A DNA stretch of 64,000 bases from Phoenix dactylifera (taxonomy: Eukaryota > Streptophyta > Magnoliopsida > Arecales > Arecaceae), in assembly GCF_009389715.1 (NCBI RefSeq), contig NC_052405.1, forward strand, positions 10,618,694 to 10,682,693, given 5' to 3'. This document shows positions 12,031-25,048 of the stretch, piece by piece; the stretch's first letter is position 1, and each line of letters opens with the position of its first letter. The notes under the pieces are model-generated. The model ran no database searches and was not told the DNA's origin. It was given only the letters and a program-made list of their open reading frames with translations. Both the position numbers and the translations under genes were made by a program.

Positions 12031-13351
12031 CTGAAATGGGTTCGAGCCATCAAACCTGCACTTGGTTACACCAATGGCTCTCTTCTCCTTCTTCCCCTTG
12101 AGCAAAGTTGAGCATTTTCTGGTGCTGCGATTGAGCCAGAAGTGGAAGCTTTGGTGGTTTCGGCTTTGGGGGATGGCTAGTTGACTGCCAATCAGCCTGA
12201 CCCGGGCTGTTAAGTGAGTATAGTGCTCGAAGGCTGACCAAGCCATCATAATCATCATCATCTAGTGTTAGATTGCTCTGTCCATTGGAGCAGTTGTCTA
12301 TGTAGTTGCAAAACCTGCACTTGAGAAAGGTAAGGTGCTCAGTTAGATAGGATTATATTCAAAAGAAGCATGCTTAATTAGATTCACACCAAGCTTGTGC
12401 CATCTATTTGTTCAAAACTCTGATGTTTATTTTGTGCACTCATGTTGACATAGGACCACTTTCTAGATCTCTGGTAAAAGAATAATAAATCTACTTTGCC
12501 TGAGCTTTCTTCCTCCAAGGCACTCCAAAAGCTGATATCTCGGTGCATGTCCTTTGCTGTGTCTTCTCTGTTGTTCCGTTCCATTGTCGAATGACCCTTT
12601 TCGAATGACAAAGAAGAGGTTGGCTGCTTCTTTGCATGCGAGTTTCTTGGCTACGTTCATGGATTTCTATTGCTACAGTTAAATAAGAACACTTGAATCA
12701 TCTTATGTTAGCTGTAAAAAATAACATGATTTGTAAGATGGATAAATGCTACAGATGGTAGTGAAGGCCTTGTTCTAAAGCCGGCGGATAGAGGTGGAAT
12801 AGAACACTTCTCTTATCCTTACCTATCCCAGAGATAAGTGCCTAACAAGTTATTTTAGGGGGCTCAACCACTGATCCTCAAGAATTAGGTCAAATTAGGG
12901 ATAACCAAACATTGAAGGTTCCTTAGACATGATGAAATCAGGGTTATCCTTTTTTTTAAAAAAAAAGTAGCTATGAAGATTTGGGGATATTTATATTTAA
13001 ATTGAAAAATAATGACTAGTGTGGATTTATGGTGTTACAATGTAATCATGTAATGGGGATAAAAAAAAAAAAACTTATCCAAACACAAAAGAAGGTTTAT
13101 CCTACCATATCTTTGTTAATTATATCCGCTGAGTATGATAACAACCTATGCCTGACTTGCTTATGGCACTTCCAAACTAGGCTTAAATAACTTTATAATG
13201 CTGAAATTACAGGTTGTGTGTGTACAATAAGTATGCTCGGGGCTTAAAAGTTGTACGCACAAAGTTACTTGGTCAGTTGATGCAAGTTTATTAATATGCA
13301 TTGGTTAAACTATGTTGCCACTTTAATTTTGTTCTTATATTTCATTGCAAT
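12031..13351. other. Intergenic, no supported gene
   Basis: Short minus-strand ORFs near 12050-12260 look partly protein-like but match nothing I recognise. The motif GGATAA and its complement TTATCC recur between 12820 and 13100, which hints at a decayed MITE, but I could not define its ends. Confidence 0.4.
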
Positions 13352-13551
13352 TGTTAGAATCATTGTAGAACCATTGATTGATTTGTATTTGATTGTGCCA
13401 AATATAGTCGGTCTCTATAAAGACTGATTGTGCCCAACATAGTCGGCCTTACCAAATTCATCAGCCTCCTAGTACCATATAAAAGTTGTACCTATACACT
13501 GTAAAGACAAGCATAAATACAATTTTCTTTCCTTATTCTTACATTTCAACA
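13352..13551 (+). mobile_element. Old short LTR of a Copia element
   Basis: The segment begins TGTTAGAATC and ends TTCAACA. It is followed directly by TGATATTAGAGC, which reads as the Copia primer-binding site TGGTATCAGAGC with G-to-A/C-to-T changes. The length (~200 bp) and TGTTAGAAT start match short-LTR Copia lineages such as Ale/Retrofit. No second LTR is seen, so this is a fragment. Confidence 0.5.
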
Positions 13552-13576
13552 TGATATTAGAGCATGGAGCAGCGCA

Positions 13577-13638
13577 TTACCTTAGATTTAGCCACAAGAG
13601 CCAAACAATAATGGCTCTTGTGGCTAAATCTAAGGTAA
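13577..13638. repeat. Perfect 27-bp inverted repeat, 8-nt loop
   Basis: Positions 13577-13603 and 13612-13638 are exact reverse complements across an 8-nt spacer. It sits just downstream of the primer-binding-like site at 13552, at the point where an element leader or gag start would be expected. It is probably a fold-back duplication generated during reverse transcription or repair. Confidence 0.9.
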
Positions 13639-13817
13639 CCAAATGGAGTGGACTATGGACAATTTTTATATCCTAAGGAAGACAAGAGTTTACAGCATAG
13701 CCTTTATAAATACTTGGACAGATTTCTTGAATGAAGATTTACCACATGCTCAACATGAACCTCTTTATCTATAACCTTAGAGACAGCTCGAAATTATATA
13801 ACAATTAAGAAGAGAAC

Positions 13818-16085
13818 TGAAAGAGTAGATGCCCTACAAGTCAATCGCAATATGTATTGCGAAAGGTTTTTTCTTTTGATTTGTCCAAATCATGTACATG
13901 ACATTTAAATATGAATAAAGGCGTTATGTTTTATCATATGCTGTTGATTATATTTATGATAAACTCCTTAGATTAGGGCAATGGTTTTAAGACTATGATG
14001 AGATCATACTAGTGAGACTTAAAATCCTAAAATCCTAATCTTAAATATTCCCAGTCATTGGTACATTGAGTCGGGGATCAATGATTACCGGAAAGACTGG
14101 CATGTCTTATGTATGCTCGATGCAGAGGATGATTGATCTCACAATCATTTGTGTGGAGACACTAATACAAAGATGTGGGTGCTCATTAGAGGAATGAGTT
14201 CACTGAATTGACCTACAAAGAGAAATCTTATGAAGTCTTACTTACATGTCAAAAGATGATTCTCTTAGTGGGAGTTATGCAACTGATCCTATGACCTGAG
14301 ATCACCATGGTATCTTGTGCACATGAACCCATATTTTGTTTTACACTCATTCATGACAATAAGTTATGTACGAGGTCTTCTGGATATGGTGAATTGTGTA
14401 CGAAGATTATGAGTAGGTCAACAAGGAATTAATCACTTCTAGTAAGAGAAGATAGCATCCTATTTATTCTAATCATATGATAATTCAGGAAGCCTTTGAT
14501 CAAAGCAGAATGAAAATTAGAAAGAGTTTCTAATATTTCATTATTTGAATTATCATTAAAAGATTGAGAAAAATATGAATATGAAATTGAGTTTGACATA
14601 TATTCATACTCATATACATATTTGGGATGCAGTTTGACTAAAGGATTGAATTGCATGGTAACTTGCCACTGAAGGGTATTTTTGGTATTTCCACCAAATT
14701 CCATATTTTTCGGGTAGACATGACACATTGCTAGACGTCAATTTTGTTTTATAGGTTTGATCAAATTAAAGAGTTTAATTCGATCACCAATTAGAAAGGA
14801 TTCTAATTGTTAAGTTCGGGTTCGCGCAGTTTGGACTTAAATCGATTAGAAGAGTTCTAATCAAGTTGGGTCAACTCGCACTCACACCTATTGCTGGCTA
14901 AGTATGGAACCTAATGGGTCACACACAAGAAAACTTATCAAGGGTCTAATTGGATTAGATCATGTTTGCAAGATAAACATCCTAGCAGGTGTTGCAAACC
15001 TTAGCTCCTAATTCGAATTGGATTCGAATCTGATTCGAATTGGATTCGAATCTGATTCGAATTGGATTCGAATCTGATTCTTAATTGATCTAATTTGATT
15101 AGATCATATTCTAATATGGATTAGCCAAGAGTTGGCACCTAATTGGCTTGGTTTGAGTCTAATTGGATTAGATTTAATAAATCATTCAATCTAGACCGTT
15201 AGATCTTGATCTACCGTTGGATGAAGACATAATGGAGAGTTGGTTTAACCCAATTGGATTGGGTTAGAGGATGGCTACCATAATTGACCATTGGATCTTA
15301 ATCCCACCATTGGATGAAGACATAATGGGTCAAGTGAATGGCGCCTTGCATTGGAGCCCTTGGATCATCATCATGAAAGATCAAGAGGTGAGGCGTGATG
15401 GACATGTGATTAGCATGTGATGTTGACTTGGTCAAAATATGGCACCACATGAAAGGACATATCATTTGATACACCTCCTCACTTGATCTGCACCTCCTCT
15501 TATTTGATATGGCCCTTTAGATGATGCCCTTTCATGAGAGGATGTGTGGATGGGATGCATCCCTTGGAGATGCATCCCTACACCTATTATAAATAGGTTA
15601 GCACTCCATGGGTTTCATCATTCCAATTCCACCCCACTCCTCTCTTCTTTCTTTCTTACATTAGTTTCTTTCTTTCTAGCATTGCTTCTAGTGTGTCCTA
15701 AGCCAAGACAAGGTGGTCTTCTTTAGGACAAAAGGATTAGAAGTGATTTTAGAAGGCTAAAGGAAAATAGAAAGAAAGGAAAGCAAGCCATTAGAGTTCT
15801 TTAGAAGAATTCTGCATTAAGGATCAAAAGTCTTTGGAGCTAAAGTCTTGATCAAGTTTTCGTGTGGATCACCATTGGAGGGCGGACACTTGGACGCCTC
15901 GTGGAGATTGTACACTTTGGATTAGCGTTTGAGGTATTCTACTAATCCTGCATTTATTTTATATCATTTGATTGTAATCATTAAGGTGATCTAGGCTTAA
16001 AAGGGTTTCATGCATAGGGACTTTATTAAGAAATTTTTAAACATCCCTAGCTTCCGCTGCGCATCATATATGCTAAAACCCTTCA
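13818..16085 (+). repeat. Copia 5' LTR
   Basis: This 2268-bp LTR has TG...CA termini. A TATA-like CTATTATAAATAGG lies near 15584-15597 within it. It contains three copies of a 22-bp TTGGATTCGAATCTG-type unit near 15015-15080, one more than the 3' LTR. The small ORFs inside it recur identically in the 3' LTR and are not genes. Confidence 0.95.
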
Positions 16086-16086
16086 G

Positions 16087-16103
16087 TGGTATCAGAGCCA
16101 TCC
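16087..16103 (+). promoter_or_regulatory. Copia primer-binding site
   Basis: TGGTATCAGAGCCATCC begins one base after the 5' LTR. It is complementary to the 3' end of initiator methionine tRNA, the usual primer for minus-strand DNA synthesis in plant Copia elements. Confidence 0.9.
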
Positions 16104-16647
16104 TTAATTGGTTCAATCAAATAATAATGCATGATGTATGATTAATAATTTACTATGAGATAGTAATGTCATATGCTTAATGAAATGCTGAAATATATGA
16201 TTCATATATGATATGTTATGTAATAAAATATCATGATATGAAATTTTCCATATGAAAATATGTTGAAGCATATTAATTAAATTGCTTATGATTTATACAT
16301 GCTATGAGATAGCCATGATGCATAATAGTTTATTTTAGACATGTTAAATATATGTTACAATTAAAGAATGTGCTAGAGACTAGTAAGCCCTCAATAAAAT
16401 TATATTAAGTCATAGTGTTGAAAAACTTTGAGCTAACCCATTCTAGAACAATTAATCTAATTGGTGTCTAAGGAAAGCACTAAAGGTGGTTACTTAATTA
16501 GGACCTTACTCTCTGAGTAAGGGGAGCCTCCCACCTGCTTACCTGGCCAATTGTTTGATTGCCTATTATGGATAAGCTTAATATTGATATAACACTATTG
16601 ATAGCCTTCCTTCATGCCTCGATATTATTATGTCAAGATCCATGCTA

Positions 16648-16947
16648 GTTTGTTGTGCTAACACAAGACTTGCAATGGGGACTGATGTTATACTGTCTTG
16701 GTGCATTAAGATGCTTATGGCATATTTTAATATATTGCCTTGTTGTGCAACCACAAGGGCAATATTATTCGAATATGACTATATGGAAATGAAGGATTTG
16801 ACTTAACTAAAATATTATTGTTTGTTGTGCTAACACAAGGCAATAAGTATTTTAAGAGGACAAGATAAAGTTGAGAATTGCATGAGATGCAATTGGAAAG
16901 AGTTTCCTACCTTTGAACTCATAAGAGTTTGTTGTGTAAACACAAGG
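16648..16947 (+). repeat. Four spaced copies of a 20-bp hairpin motif in Copia leader
   Basis: GTTTGTTGTGCTAACACAAG or a close variant occurs at 16648, 16738, 16820 and 16927, spaced 82-107 bp apart. Each can pair TTGTG with CACAA across a 4-nt loop. The array lies in the untranslated leader between the primer-binding site and gag, where packaging or dimerisation signals would sit. That function is inferred only. Confidence 0.8.
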
Positions 16948-17140
16948 CTTTTTATGATGAATTAGGATCTCAACCCTACTAAGAAAAATTATATTTTTAT
17001 GTTTATCATAGGAGAGGGCTATGATATTCGATAAAAATAGTAGGAGACAAATTAGATTAAAGTCCTTATCTAGTTGCAAACATGTCATCATGATTGGTCT
17101 GCTTATATTAGTTTTGTTCTTGCATATGTAGAATTATTAA

Positions 17141-20100
17141 ATGGCTTCTTCACTTTCACTAAGAGGCATCTTAGATGCCAACAAGTTGACCGGACCAAAC
17201 TATGTGGACTGGTTGAGGAATTTAAAGATAGTACTCACTCAGGAGAAAATTTCCTATATACTTGAAACCCCTGATCTTGGAGATCTAGGGGATGATGCTA
17301 CAGAAGAGGAGGTTGCCACACATAAGATGTGGAAAAATGACAGTGTGACTGTCAAATGTATCATACTTGCCTCTATGAACAATGAATTACAGAGGCAACA
17401 TGAAGGCATGGACACTCAATCCATACTTCTCAATTTAAAAGACTTGTATGGAGAACAAAGCAGGACTGCTAGGTATGAGATATCTAAGCAGTTGTTCCGT
17501 GCTAGAATGAATGAAGGAACTCCAGTGCAAAACCATGTTCTTATGGTTATAGACTTGATCACCAGATTAAGTCAATTAGGTTTTGCTATGAATAATGATC
17601 TCAGTCAGGATTTGATCCTGCAATCACTGCCTGATTCATTCTCTCAGTTTGTTGTGAACTTTCACATGAACAAGCTGAACACCTCCCTGCCCGAGCTGTT
17701 AAATATGCTCAAAACAGCTGAAGGGCATATTAAGAAGGATAAAGGTCCACTCCTTCTTATAAATAGCACCTCTATGAGGAAATCGGGAAATAAGGGTTCT
17801 AAGAAACGATTGAACCCCAAGAGTAGCATCAAAAAGAAAAAAGGAAAGAAAAACTCCGGATCAAGTACCTGTTTTCATTGCGGCAAAGCTGGCCACTGGA
17901 AAAGAAATTGCAAGAGTTTTCTTGCAAGTATGAAGACCGATGCAAGAGTTGCATCAAAAGGTATGTTTATGTTACATGCCAACTTGTCATTAAGTTCTTC
18001 AAATTCAAATTCATGGGTATTGGATACCGGCTGTGGTTTTCACATTTGCAAATCTTTGCATGGACTACAGAAAATTAAAATTTTGAAGAAAGGTGACTTC
18101 GAGCTGTATGGCGCTGGAGGAGAGTCCATCCAGGCTGAAGCTGTTGGAACCTACAACTTGGAATTGCCTTCGGGAAAGCTCCTACAATTAGAAGATTGTT
18201 ATTATATGCCCAAAATTATTAGAAATGTAATTTCCATTCCTTTGTTGTTAAAGAAAGGTTTTGAAATTAATGGAAAGGGCAATGGTTGCTCTATTTATTT
18301 TTCTAATAAGCATCTTTGCAATGGCATTATGGAAAATGGTCTTCTAGTTTTATTACTTAATGACAATGTCTTTCATATTAATAAAAGCAATAAAAGAAAG
18401 AGAGAGGAAGTGAATAATACCCTCCTTTGGCATTGCCGACTTGGTCACATAAGTGAATCAAGAATCAACAAGTTATACAAAGAAGAGTTCTTTGATCCTT
18501 ATGATTATGAATCATTAGGAACTTGTGAATCTTGTCTTATGGGAAAAATGACCAAGTCTCCATTCACTGGACATGGAGAAAGGGCAAGTGAGTTATTAGG
18601 ACTTATACATACAGATGTATGTGGTCCTATGACAACTCCAGCTAGAGGTGGATACTCTTACTCCATCACATTCACTGATGATTTATCAAGGTTCGGATTT
18701 GTGTATCTTATGAAACATAAATCCGAAGCCTTTGATAAGTTTAAAGAGTATCAAAGTATGGTTGAAAAACAAACCGGAAAGTGTATTAAAATCCTTCGAT
18801 CTGATCGAGGAGGTGAATACCTTTCTAGTGAATTTTTAAATCATCTTAAAGAAAAGGGTATTCTCTCTGAATGGACACCTCCGTATACGCCACAACTAAA
18901 TGGTGTAGCTGAACGGAGGAATCGTACTTTATTAGATATGGTAAGGTCCATGATGTGCTTTACAGATCTTCCTATTTCCTTCTGGGGTTATGCCTTAGAA
19001 ACTGCTACATATGTGCTAAACAGGATACCTTCAAAATCTGTATCTAGTACTCCATATGAGATATGGAGAGGTAGAAAGCCCAATCTTAAATATTTTAAAA
19101 TATGGGGCTGCCAAGCATATGTCAAAAGAAATTTTGGACATAAGCTAAGTGCTAGATCAGATAAATGTACATTTATAGGTTATTCCAAAGAAAGTATTGG
19201 ATATCTCTTCTATCACCCTACTGAACAAAAGGTATTTGTTAGTAGGCATGCCACTTTCTTAGAAAAAGAATTTATCTTAGAAAAGGGCAGTGAAAGAAGA
19301 ATTGAACTTAATGAAGTTCAAGACCTACAAATAGAAACACAAGAAATTCTTCAACCAGATGTACCCATTGATGAAGTACAACCACAACACACATCTCCTC
19401 TCCAAAGGTCAGATAGAGTGCGAAATGTACCTAAGAGGTATGGGTTTATCATTGAGAATGATGAAGCCCACATCGTCGAAAATGATGATCCTCTGACCTA
19501 TTCGGAAGCTATCATGAGTAATGACTCTAACAAATGGTTAGAAGCTATGAAATCCGAAATAGACTCTATGTATACCAACCAAGTATGGACTTTGGTTGAT
19601 GCACCAGAAGGTGTAAACCCTATAGGTTGCAAATGGGTCTATAAGAAAAAGATTGGAGCAGATGGCCAAGTAGAAACCTACAAGGTTAGATTGGTGGCAA
19701 AAGGTTTCAGGCAAAAGCAAGGAATTGACTATGATGAAACTTTTTCACCAGTTGCCATGCTTAAATCTATTCGGATTTTGCTTGCAATAGCTGCATACTA
19801 TGATTATGAAATTTGGCAGATGGATGTCAAAACTGCCTTCCTTAATGGTTATCTTGAGGAAGAGGTTTACATGACACAGCCAGAAGGATTTGTCTCAAGT
19901 GGGAGAGCAAATCAAGTATGCAAGCTTAAGAGATCCATTTATGGATTAAAGCAAGCATCGAGGAGTTGGAACATCCGTTTTGATACAACAGTCAAAGAGT
20001 TTGGTTTTATCAAAAATGTGGATGAACCATGTGTGTACAAGAAGACTAGTGGGAGTGCCGTTGTCTTCTTAATATTGTATGTAGATGACATACTAATCAT

Positions 20101-21048
20101 TGAAAATGATATTCCAATGTTACAATCGGTCAAGACTTGGCTATCAAAAAGCTTTTCCATGAAAGACTTGGGAGAAGCATCCTATATACTTGGTATAAAG
20201 ATCTATAGGGATAGATCTAAAAGGATGCTAGGCTTATCCCAGTCTAAGTACATAGATCGTGTGCTGAAAAGATTCAGCATGGAAGGAAGTAAAAGAGGTT
20301 ACTTACCTATGAGTCATGGCATACGTCTCTCTAAGAAGATGTCTCCTAAAACATCTGAAGAGAGGAATAGAATGAATTCTATTCCCTATGCTTCGGCAGT
20401 AGGATCAATTATGTATGCTATGCTATGTACTAGGCCTGATGTTGCTTATGCCTTAGGCATAACAAGCAGATTCCAGGCTGATCCAGGAGAAAATCATTGG
20501 ATAGCTGTAAAAAATATTCTTAAGTACTTAAGAAGGACTAAAGATATTTTTCTAGTTTATGGAGGATCTGAGTTGAAACTAGAAGGATTTTCTGATTCTA
20601 GTTTTTAATCAGATCCAGATGATAGCAAGTCCACTTCAGGGTATGTCTTTACCCTAAATGGTGGTGCAGTGAGCTGGAAGAGTTCCAAGCAGCAAACTGT
20701 AGCTGACTCAACTACTGAGGCAGAATACATCGCTGTAAGTGAAGCCGCTAAGGAAGCTGTCTGGATGAAGAAGTTCATCGCTGAGTTGGGAGTAGTTCCT
20801 GAGATTGCTGGACCAGTTTTAGTTTATTGTGATAACACTGGAGCTGTTGCTCAAGCAAAGAACCAAGATCTCATCACAAATCCAAGCACATTCTAAGACG
20901 CTTCCACCTCGTTCGAGAGATCGTCGAGAGACAAGACATAGTCATTGAACGAGTAGACACAAAGAACAACTTAGCAGACCCGTTCACTAAAGCTCTACAC
21001 ACAACAGCAGTTCGATCGCCACCTCGATTGTATGGGGATAAAATATAA
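17141..21048 (+). pseudogene. Copia gag-pol, two lesions
   Basis: The frame opens at 17141 with a Copia gag domain (residues 1-210). A zinc knuckle C244-x2-C-x4-H-x4-C257 follows, then the protease motif DTG. The pre-integrase HxxxC region, a DDE integrase core, the reverse transcriptase (YVDDILI near 20080) and RNase H come next. A nonsense codon TAA at 20606-20608 (codon 1156) interrupts the start of RNase H; a C-to-T change from CAA would explain it. A one-base deletion near 20860 then shifts the frame. The frame after that shift runs on to TAA at 21046-21048. Everything upstream of RNase H is open. These breaks affect only the RNase H end of the polyprotein. Confidence 0.93.
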
Positions 21049-21078
21049 GAGCGATTAGCTTTAGTGCAAGTGGGAGAT

Positions 21079-23324
21079 TGAAAGAGTAGATGCCCTACAA
21101 GTCAATCGCAATATGTATTGCGAAAGGTTTTTTCTTTTGATTTGTCCAAATCATGTACATGACATTTAAATATGAATAAAGGCGTTATGTTTTATCATAT
21201 GCTGTTGATTATATTTATGATAAACTCCTTAGATTAGGGCAATGGTTTTAAGACTATGATGAGATCATACTAGTGAGACTTAAAATCCTAAAATCCTAAT
21301 CTTAAATATTCCCAGTCATTGGTACATTGAGTCGGGGATCAATGATTACCGGAAAGACTGGCATGTCTTATGTATGCTCGATGCAGAGGATGATTGATCT
21401 CACAATCATTTGTGTGGAGACACTAATACAAAGATGTGGGTGCTCATTAGAGGAATGAGTTCACTGAATTGACCTACAAAGAGAAATCTTATGAAGTCTT
21501 ACTTACATGTCAAAAGATGATTCTCTTAGTGGGAGTTGTGCAACTGATCCTATGACCTGAGATCACCATGGTATCTTGTGCACATGAACCCATATTTTGG
21601 TTTACACTCATTCATGACAATAAGTTATGTACGAGGTCTTCTGGATATGGTGAATTGTGTACGAAGATTATGAGTAGGTCAACAAGGAATTAATCACTTC
21701 TAGTAAGAGAAGATAGCATCCTATTTATTCTAATCATATGATAATTCAGGAAGCCTTTGATCAAAGCAGAATGAAAATTAGAAAGAGTTTCTAATATTTC
21801 ATTATTTGAATTATCATTAAAAGATTGAGAAAAATATGAATATGAAATTGAGTTTGACATATATTCATACTCATATACATATTTGGGATGCAGTTTGACT
21901 AAAGGATTGAATTGCATGGTAACTTGCCACTGAAGGGTATTTTTGGTATTTCCACCAAATTCCATATTTTTCGGGTAGACATGACACATTGCTAGACGTC
22001 AATCTTGTTTTATAGGTTTGATCAAATTAAAGAGTTTAATTCGATCACCAATTAGAAAGGATTCTAATTGTTAAGTTCGGGTTCGCGCAGTTTGGACTTA
22101 AATCGATTAGAAGAGTTCTAATCAAGTTGGGTCAACTCGCACTCACACCTATTGCTGGCTAAGTATGGAACCTAATGGGTCACACACAAGAAAACTTATC
22201 AAGGGTCTAATTGGATTAGATCATGTTTGCAAGATAAACATCCTAGCAGGTGTTGCAAACCTTAGCTCCTAATTCGAATTGGATTCGAATCTGATTCGAA
22301 TTGGATTCGAATCTGATTCTTAATTGATCTAATTTGATTAGATCATATTCTAATATGGATTAGCCAAGAGTTGGCACCTAATTGGCTTGGTTTGAGTCTA
22401 ATTGGATTAGATTTAATAAATCATTCAATCTAGACCGTTAGATCTTGATCTACCGTTGGATGAAGACATAATGGAGAGTTGGTTTAACCCAATTGGATTG
22501 GGTTAGAGGATGGCTACCATAATTGACCATTGGATCTTAATCCCACCATTAGATGAAGACATAATGGGTCAAGTGAATGGCGCCTTGCATTGGAGCCCTT
22601 GGATCATCATCATGAAAGATCAAGAGGTGAGGCGTGATGGACATGTGATTAGCATGTGATGTTGACTTGGTCAAAATATGGCACCACATGAAAGAACATA
22701 TCATTTGATACACCTCCTCACTTGATCTGCACCTCCTCTTATTTGATATGGCCCTTTAGATGATGCCCTTTCATGAGAGGATGTGTGGATGGGATGCATC
22801 CCTTGGAGATGCATCCCTACACCTATTATAAATAGGTTAGCACTCCATGGGTTTCATCATTCCAATTCCACCCCACTCCTCTCTTCTTTCTTTCTTACAT
22901 TAGTTTCTTTCTTTCTAGCATTGCTTCTAGTGTGTCCTAAGCCAAGACAAGGTGGTCTTCTTTAGGACAAAAGGATTAGAAGTGATTTTAGAAGGCTAAA
23001 GGAAAATAGAAAGGAAGGAAAGCAAGCCATTAGAGTTCTTTAGAAGAATTCTGCATTAAGGATCAAAAGTCTTTGGAGCTAAAGTCTTGATCAAGTTTTC
23101 GTGTGGATCACCATTGGAGGGCGGACACTTGGACGCCTCGTGGAGATTGTACACTTTGGATTAGCGTTTGAGGTATTCTACTAATCCTGCATTTATTTTA
23201 TATCATTTGATTGTAATCATTAAGGTGATCTAGGCTTAAAAGGGTTTCATGCATAGGGACTTTATTAAGAAATTTTTAAAATCTCTAGCTTCCGCTGCGC
23301 ATTATAACATGCTAAAACCCTTCA
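21079..23324 (+). repeat. Copia 3' LTR
   Basis: This 2246-bp LTR is preceded by the polypurine tract AAGTGGGAGAT. It is 22 bp shorter than the 5' LTR, exactly one TTGGATTCGAA-type tandem unit (two copies here, three there). Apart from a few substitutions and one compensating pair of 1-bp indels near the end, the two LTRs match. Confidence 0.95.
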
Positions 23325-23329
23325 AGAAC

Positions 23330-24823
23330 CCTAGGAAAACACCACACTATTGAGAGGCAAACTGACATTTAGATATTTTAAGTGAGATGGCTGGTCCAAT
23401 ATCTCTTGGTAACATCGTCCAAAGCTGGATGCTGGATCCATTTGAAGATACTTGTCGGCCTTGAGACCAGTTTAGATCTTGGTTGATGTTCGAAACCACA
23501 TAATAATATGGGAGAGGTCTATCAAAGAGAGAGGAATTTAAAGTTGATCAGATTCAAACACATGCAGGTTGAACTGATCTTGTTGAGTTTGGTTATAAAA
23601 TTTACACCATATCGTAGGCTGGATTCAGATTGGTTGTCGTCGAAGTTTTTATGGCAGAAATATGGATTAGATTTAGTAAGGGAGCTCCAGCCTCCAGCTA
23701 ACTGCAGCTTGAGACGAGGTTGATGCTAAACAAGTCCAAACACTTTGTGGACATTGGGATATCTGGACACAAATATGGATTGAACCAGGCCAGATACATA
23801 ATTATCTCTCTAATCGAAAATTAATTGAGTCCAAATTGAGCTTGTATTAAAATTTATAACATCTGTGCCACATATTTACATGTTATGTTGCATTTTTTTT
23901 GGTTGGTTTTCTTTTTGGGAATACTGATTTTCTTGGTTTTAATGCATGGAAGAAGGATGATGATTTCAAGAATGCATAAGATGGATACAAATGCAGTGTG
24001 CTTGTTGCAATAAAAGTGGGTTCATTATGAGTTCTTATTGTATAGAAATTAGACTGAAAATTATATGTTCTGAAAAAAAAAACATATGTGATCACATCAT
24101 CCGCATGGCTCATATAAGAAATCATATGCTGGATGTAAGAAAGCATATCTAAAAATTTATCATACGTAAATACCATATGTCTCATATACCTATTGTACAT
24201 GTGGATCTAGTTCTTGCTCATGATATTTCTTGAGTTTCTCAGCAAATTTTTGGCTTGGCAATAGTTATGGCAGTGGGATGTCCAAGCTACATGAAGGTTT
24301 CTCATGTACTTTTTAACTTTTCAATGGTCTACATTACCTATTTCATCATTAAATTCAAAGTGTTCATTTGAGTGCATCATAAGCCTCCCCATCGGATTTC
24401 ATCGTCTCCCCACAGCTAGAACTACTGCTATTTTAGATAAACATATCTCCTAGCTTAGTTTGAGGTAGAGAAAGAAGGATACCTTTGAAACTAAAAAAGA
24501 AAAACTATGTATCTTCTTATATAAACAATTGAAATTACTAATCAAATTGGGAGATCATATCATCCCATAGGCTTTTCAGATATAGCGAATGTAGAAATAT
24601 GAAATTCGCAAGTTTAGTTAGTGTCCATATAAATAACCGATGAACCGCTTAGTGCAACTAGATAACCTATAAATAATTTTTCTTTAATAAAAGGTCCATA
24701 TAGCGATTGTACAATCATTCTCCGGCCGCTCTAAGTTGCAATTCAGGGACCTATACATCATTAAGAATTTAAATCAGAGAGTTGATATTTGCGATAAAGA
24801 TTTCCAATTTTCAATTAAGCCTC

Positions 24824-24886
<63 letters not shown>

Positions 24887-25044
24887 TTTCTCCTTTTGAT
24901 CCACCCTTGAGGAAAAAAAAACTTAAAATAAAGAAAATAATATCAAATATACTGCAGAGTGCAAACAATTTAATTGATAAAATTATAATCATCCATCAAA
25001 TGCTTATTCTCTCTCTTTCTTTTTTTTTAATTGAGGAAAGAAAA
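23330..25044. other. Intergenic, no supported gene
   Basis: AT-rich unique-looking sequence. The host sequence interrupted by the Copia resumes at 23325. I found no exon, RNA gene or defined transposon apart from the AT microsatellite at 24826-24884. Confidence 0.5.
24826..24884. repeat. AT microsatellite
   Basis: Uninterrupted AT dinucleotide run of 59 bp. Confidence 0.95.
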
Positions 25045-25048
25045 CCTT

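Larger units (their letters stand above)
13818..23324 (+). mobile_element. Full-length Copia LTR retrotransposon
   Basis: The element is bounded by LTRs at 13818-16085 and 21079-23324, both TGAAAG...CTTCA. It is flanked by a perfect 5-bp target duplication AGAAC (13813-13817 and 23325-23329). Order: 5' LTR, primer-binding site, long leader, gag-pol, polypurine tract (21068-21078), 3' LTR. Integrase precedes reverse transcriptase, which defines Copia. The long LTRs suggest the Tork/Angela side of the superfamily, which is inference. I noticed roughly ten point differences between the LTRs plus one 22-bp length difference, so insertion was recent. The coding region carries two lesions, so this copy is probably not autonomous. 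Confidence 0.95.

Noticed and set aside
12036-12050. tRNA B-box-like GGTTCGAGCC
   Set aside because: No A box or acceptor stem at the right distance.
14429-14728. 99-codon minus-strand ORF, repeated at 21690-21989
   Set aside because: Identical in both Copia LTRs, so it is LTR sequence and not a gene.
13120-23330. Whole region as one nested Copia-in-Copia
   Set aside because: Only one short LTR and a mutated primer-binding site are visible outside the young Copia; no internal domains or second LTR of the older element were found.
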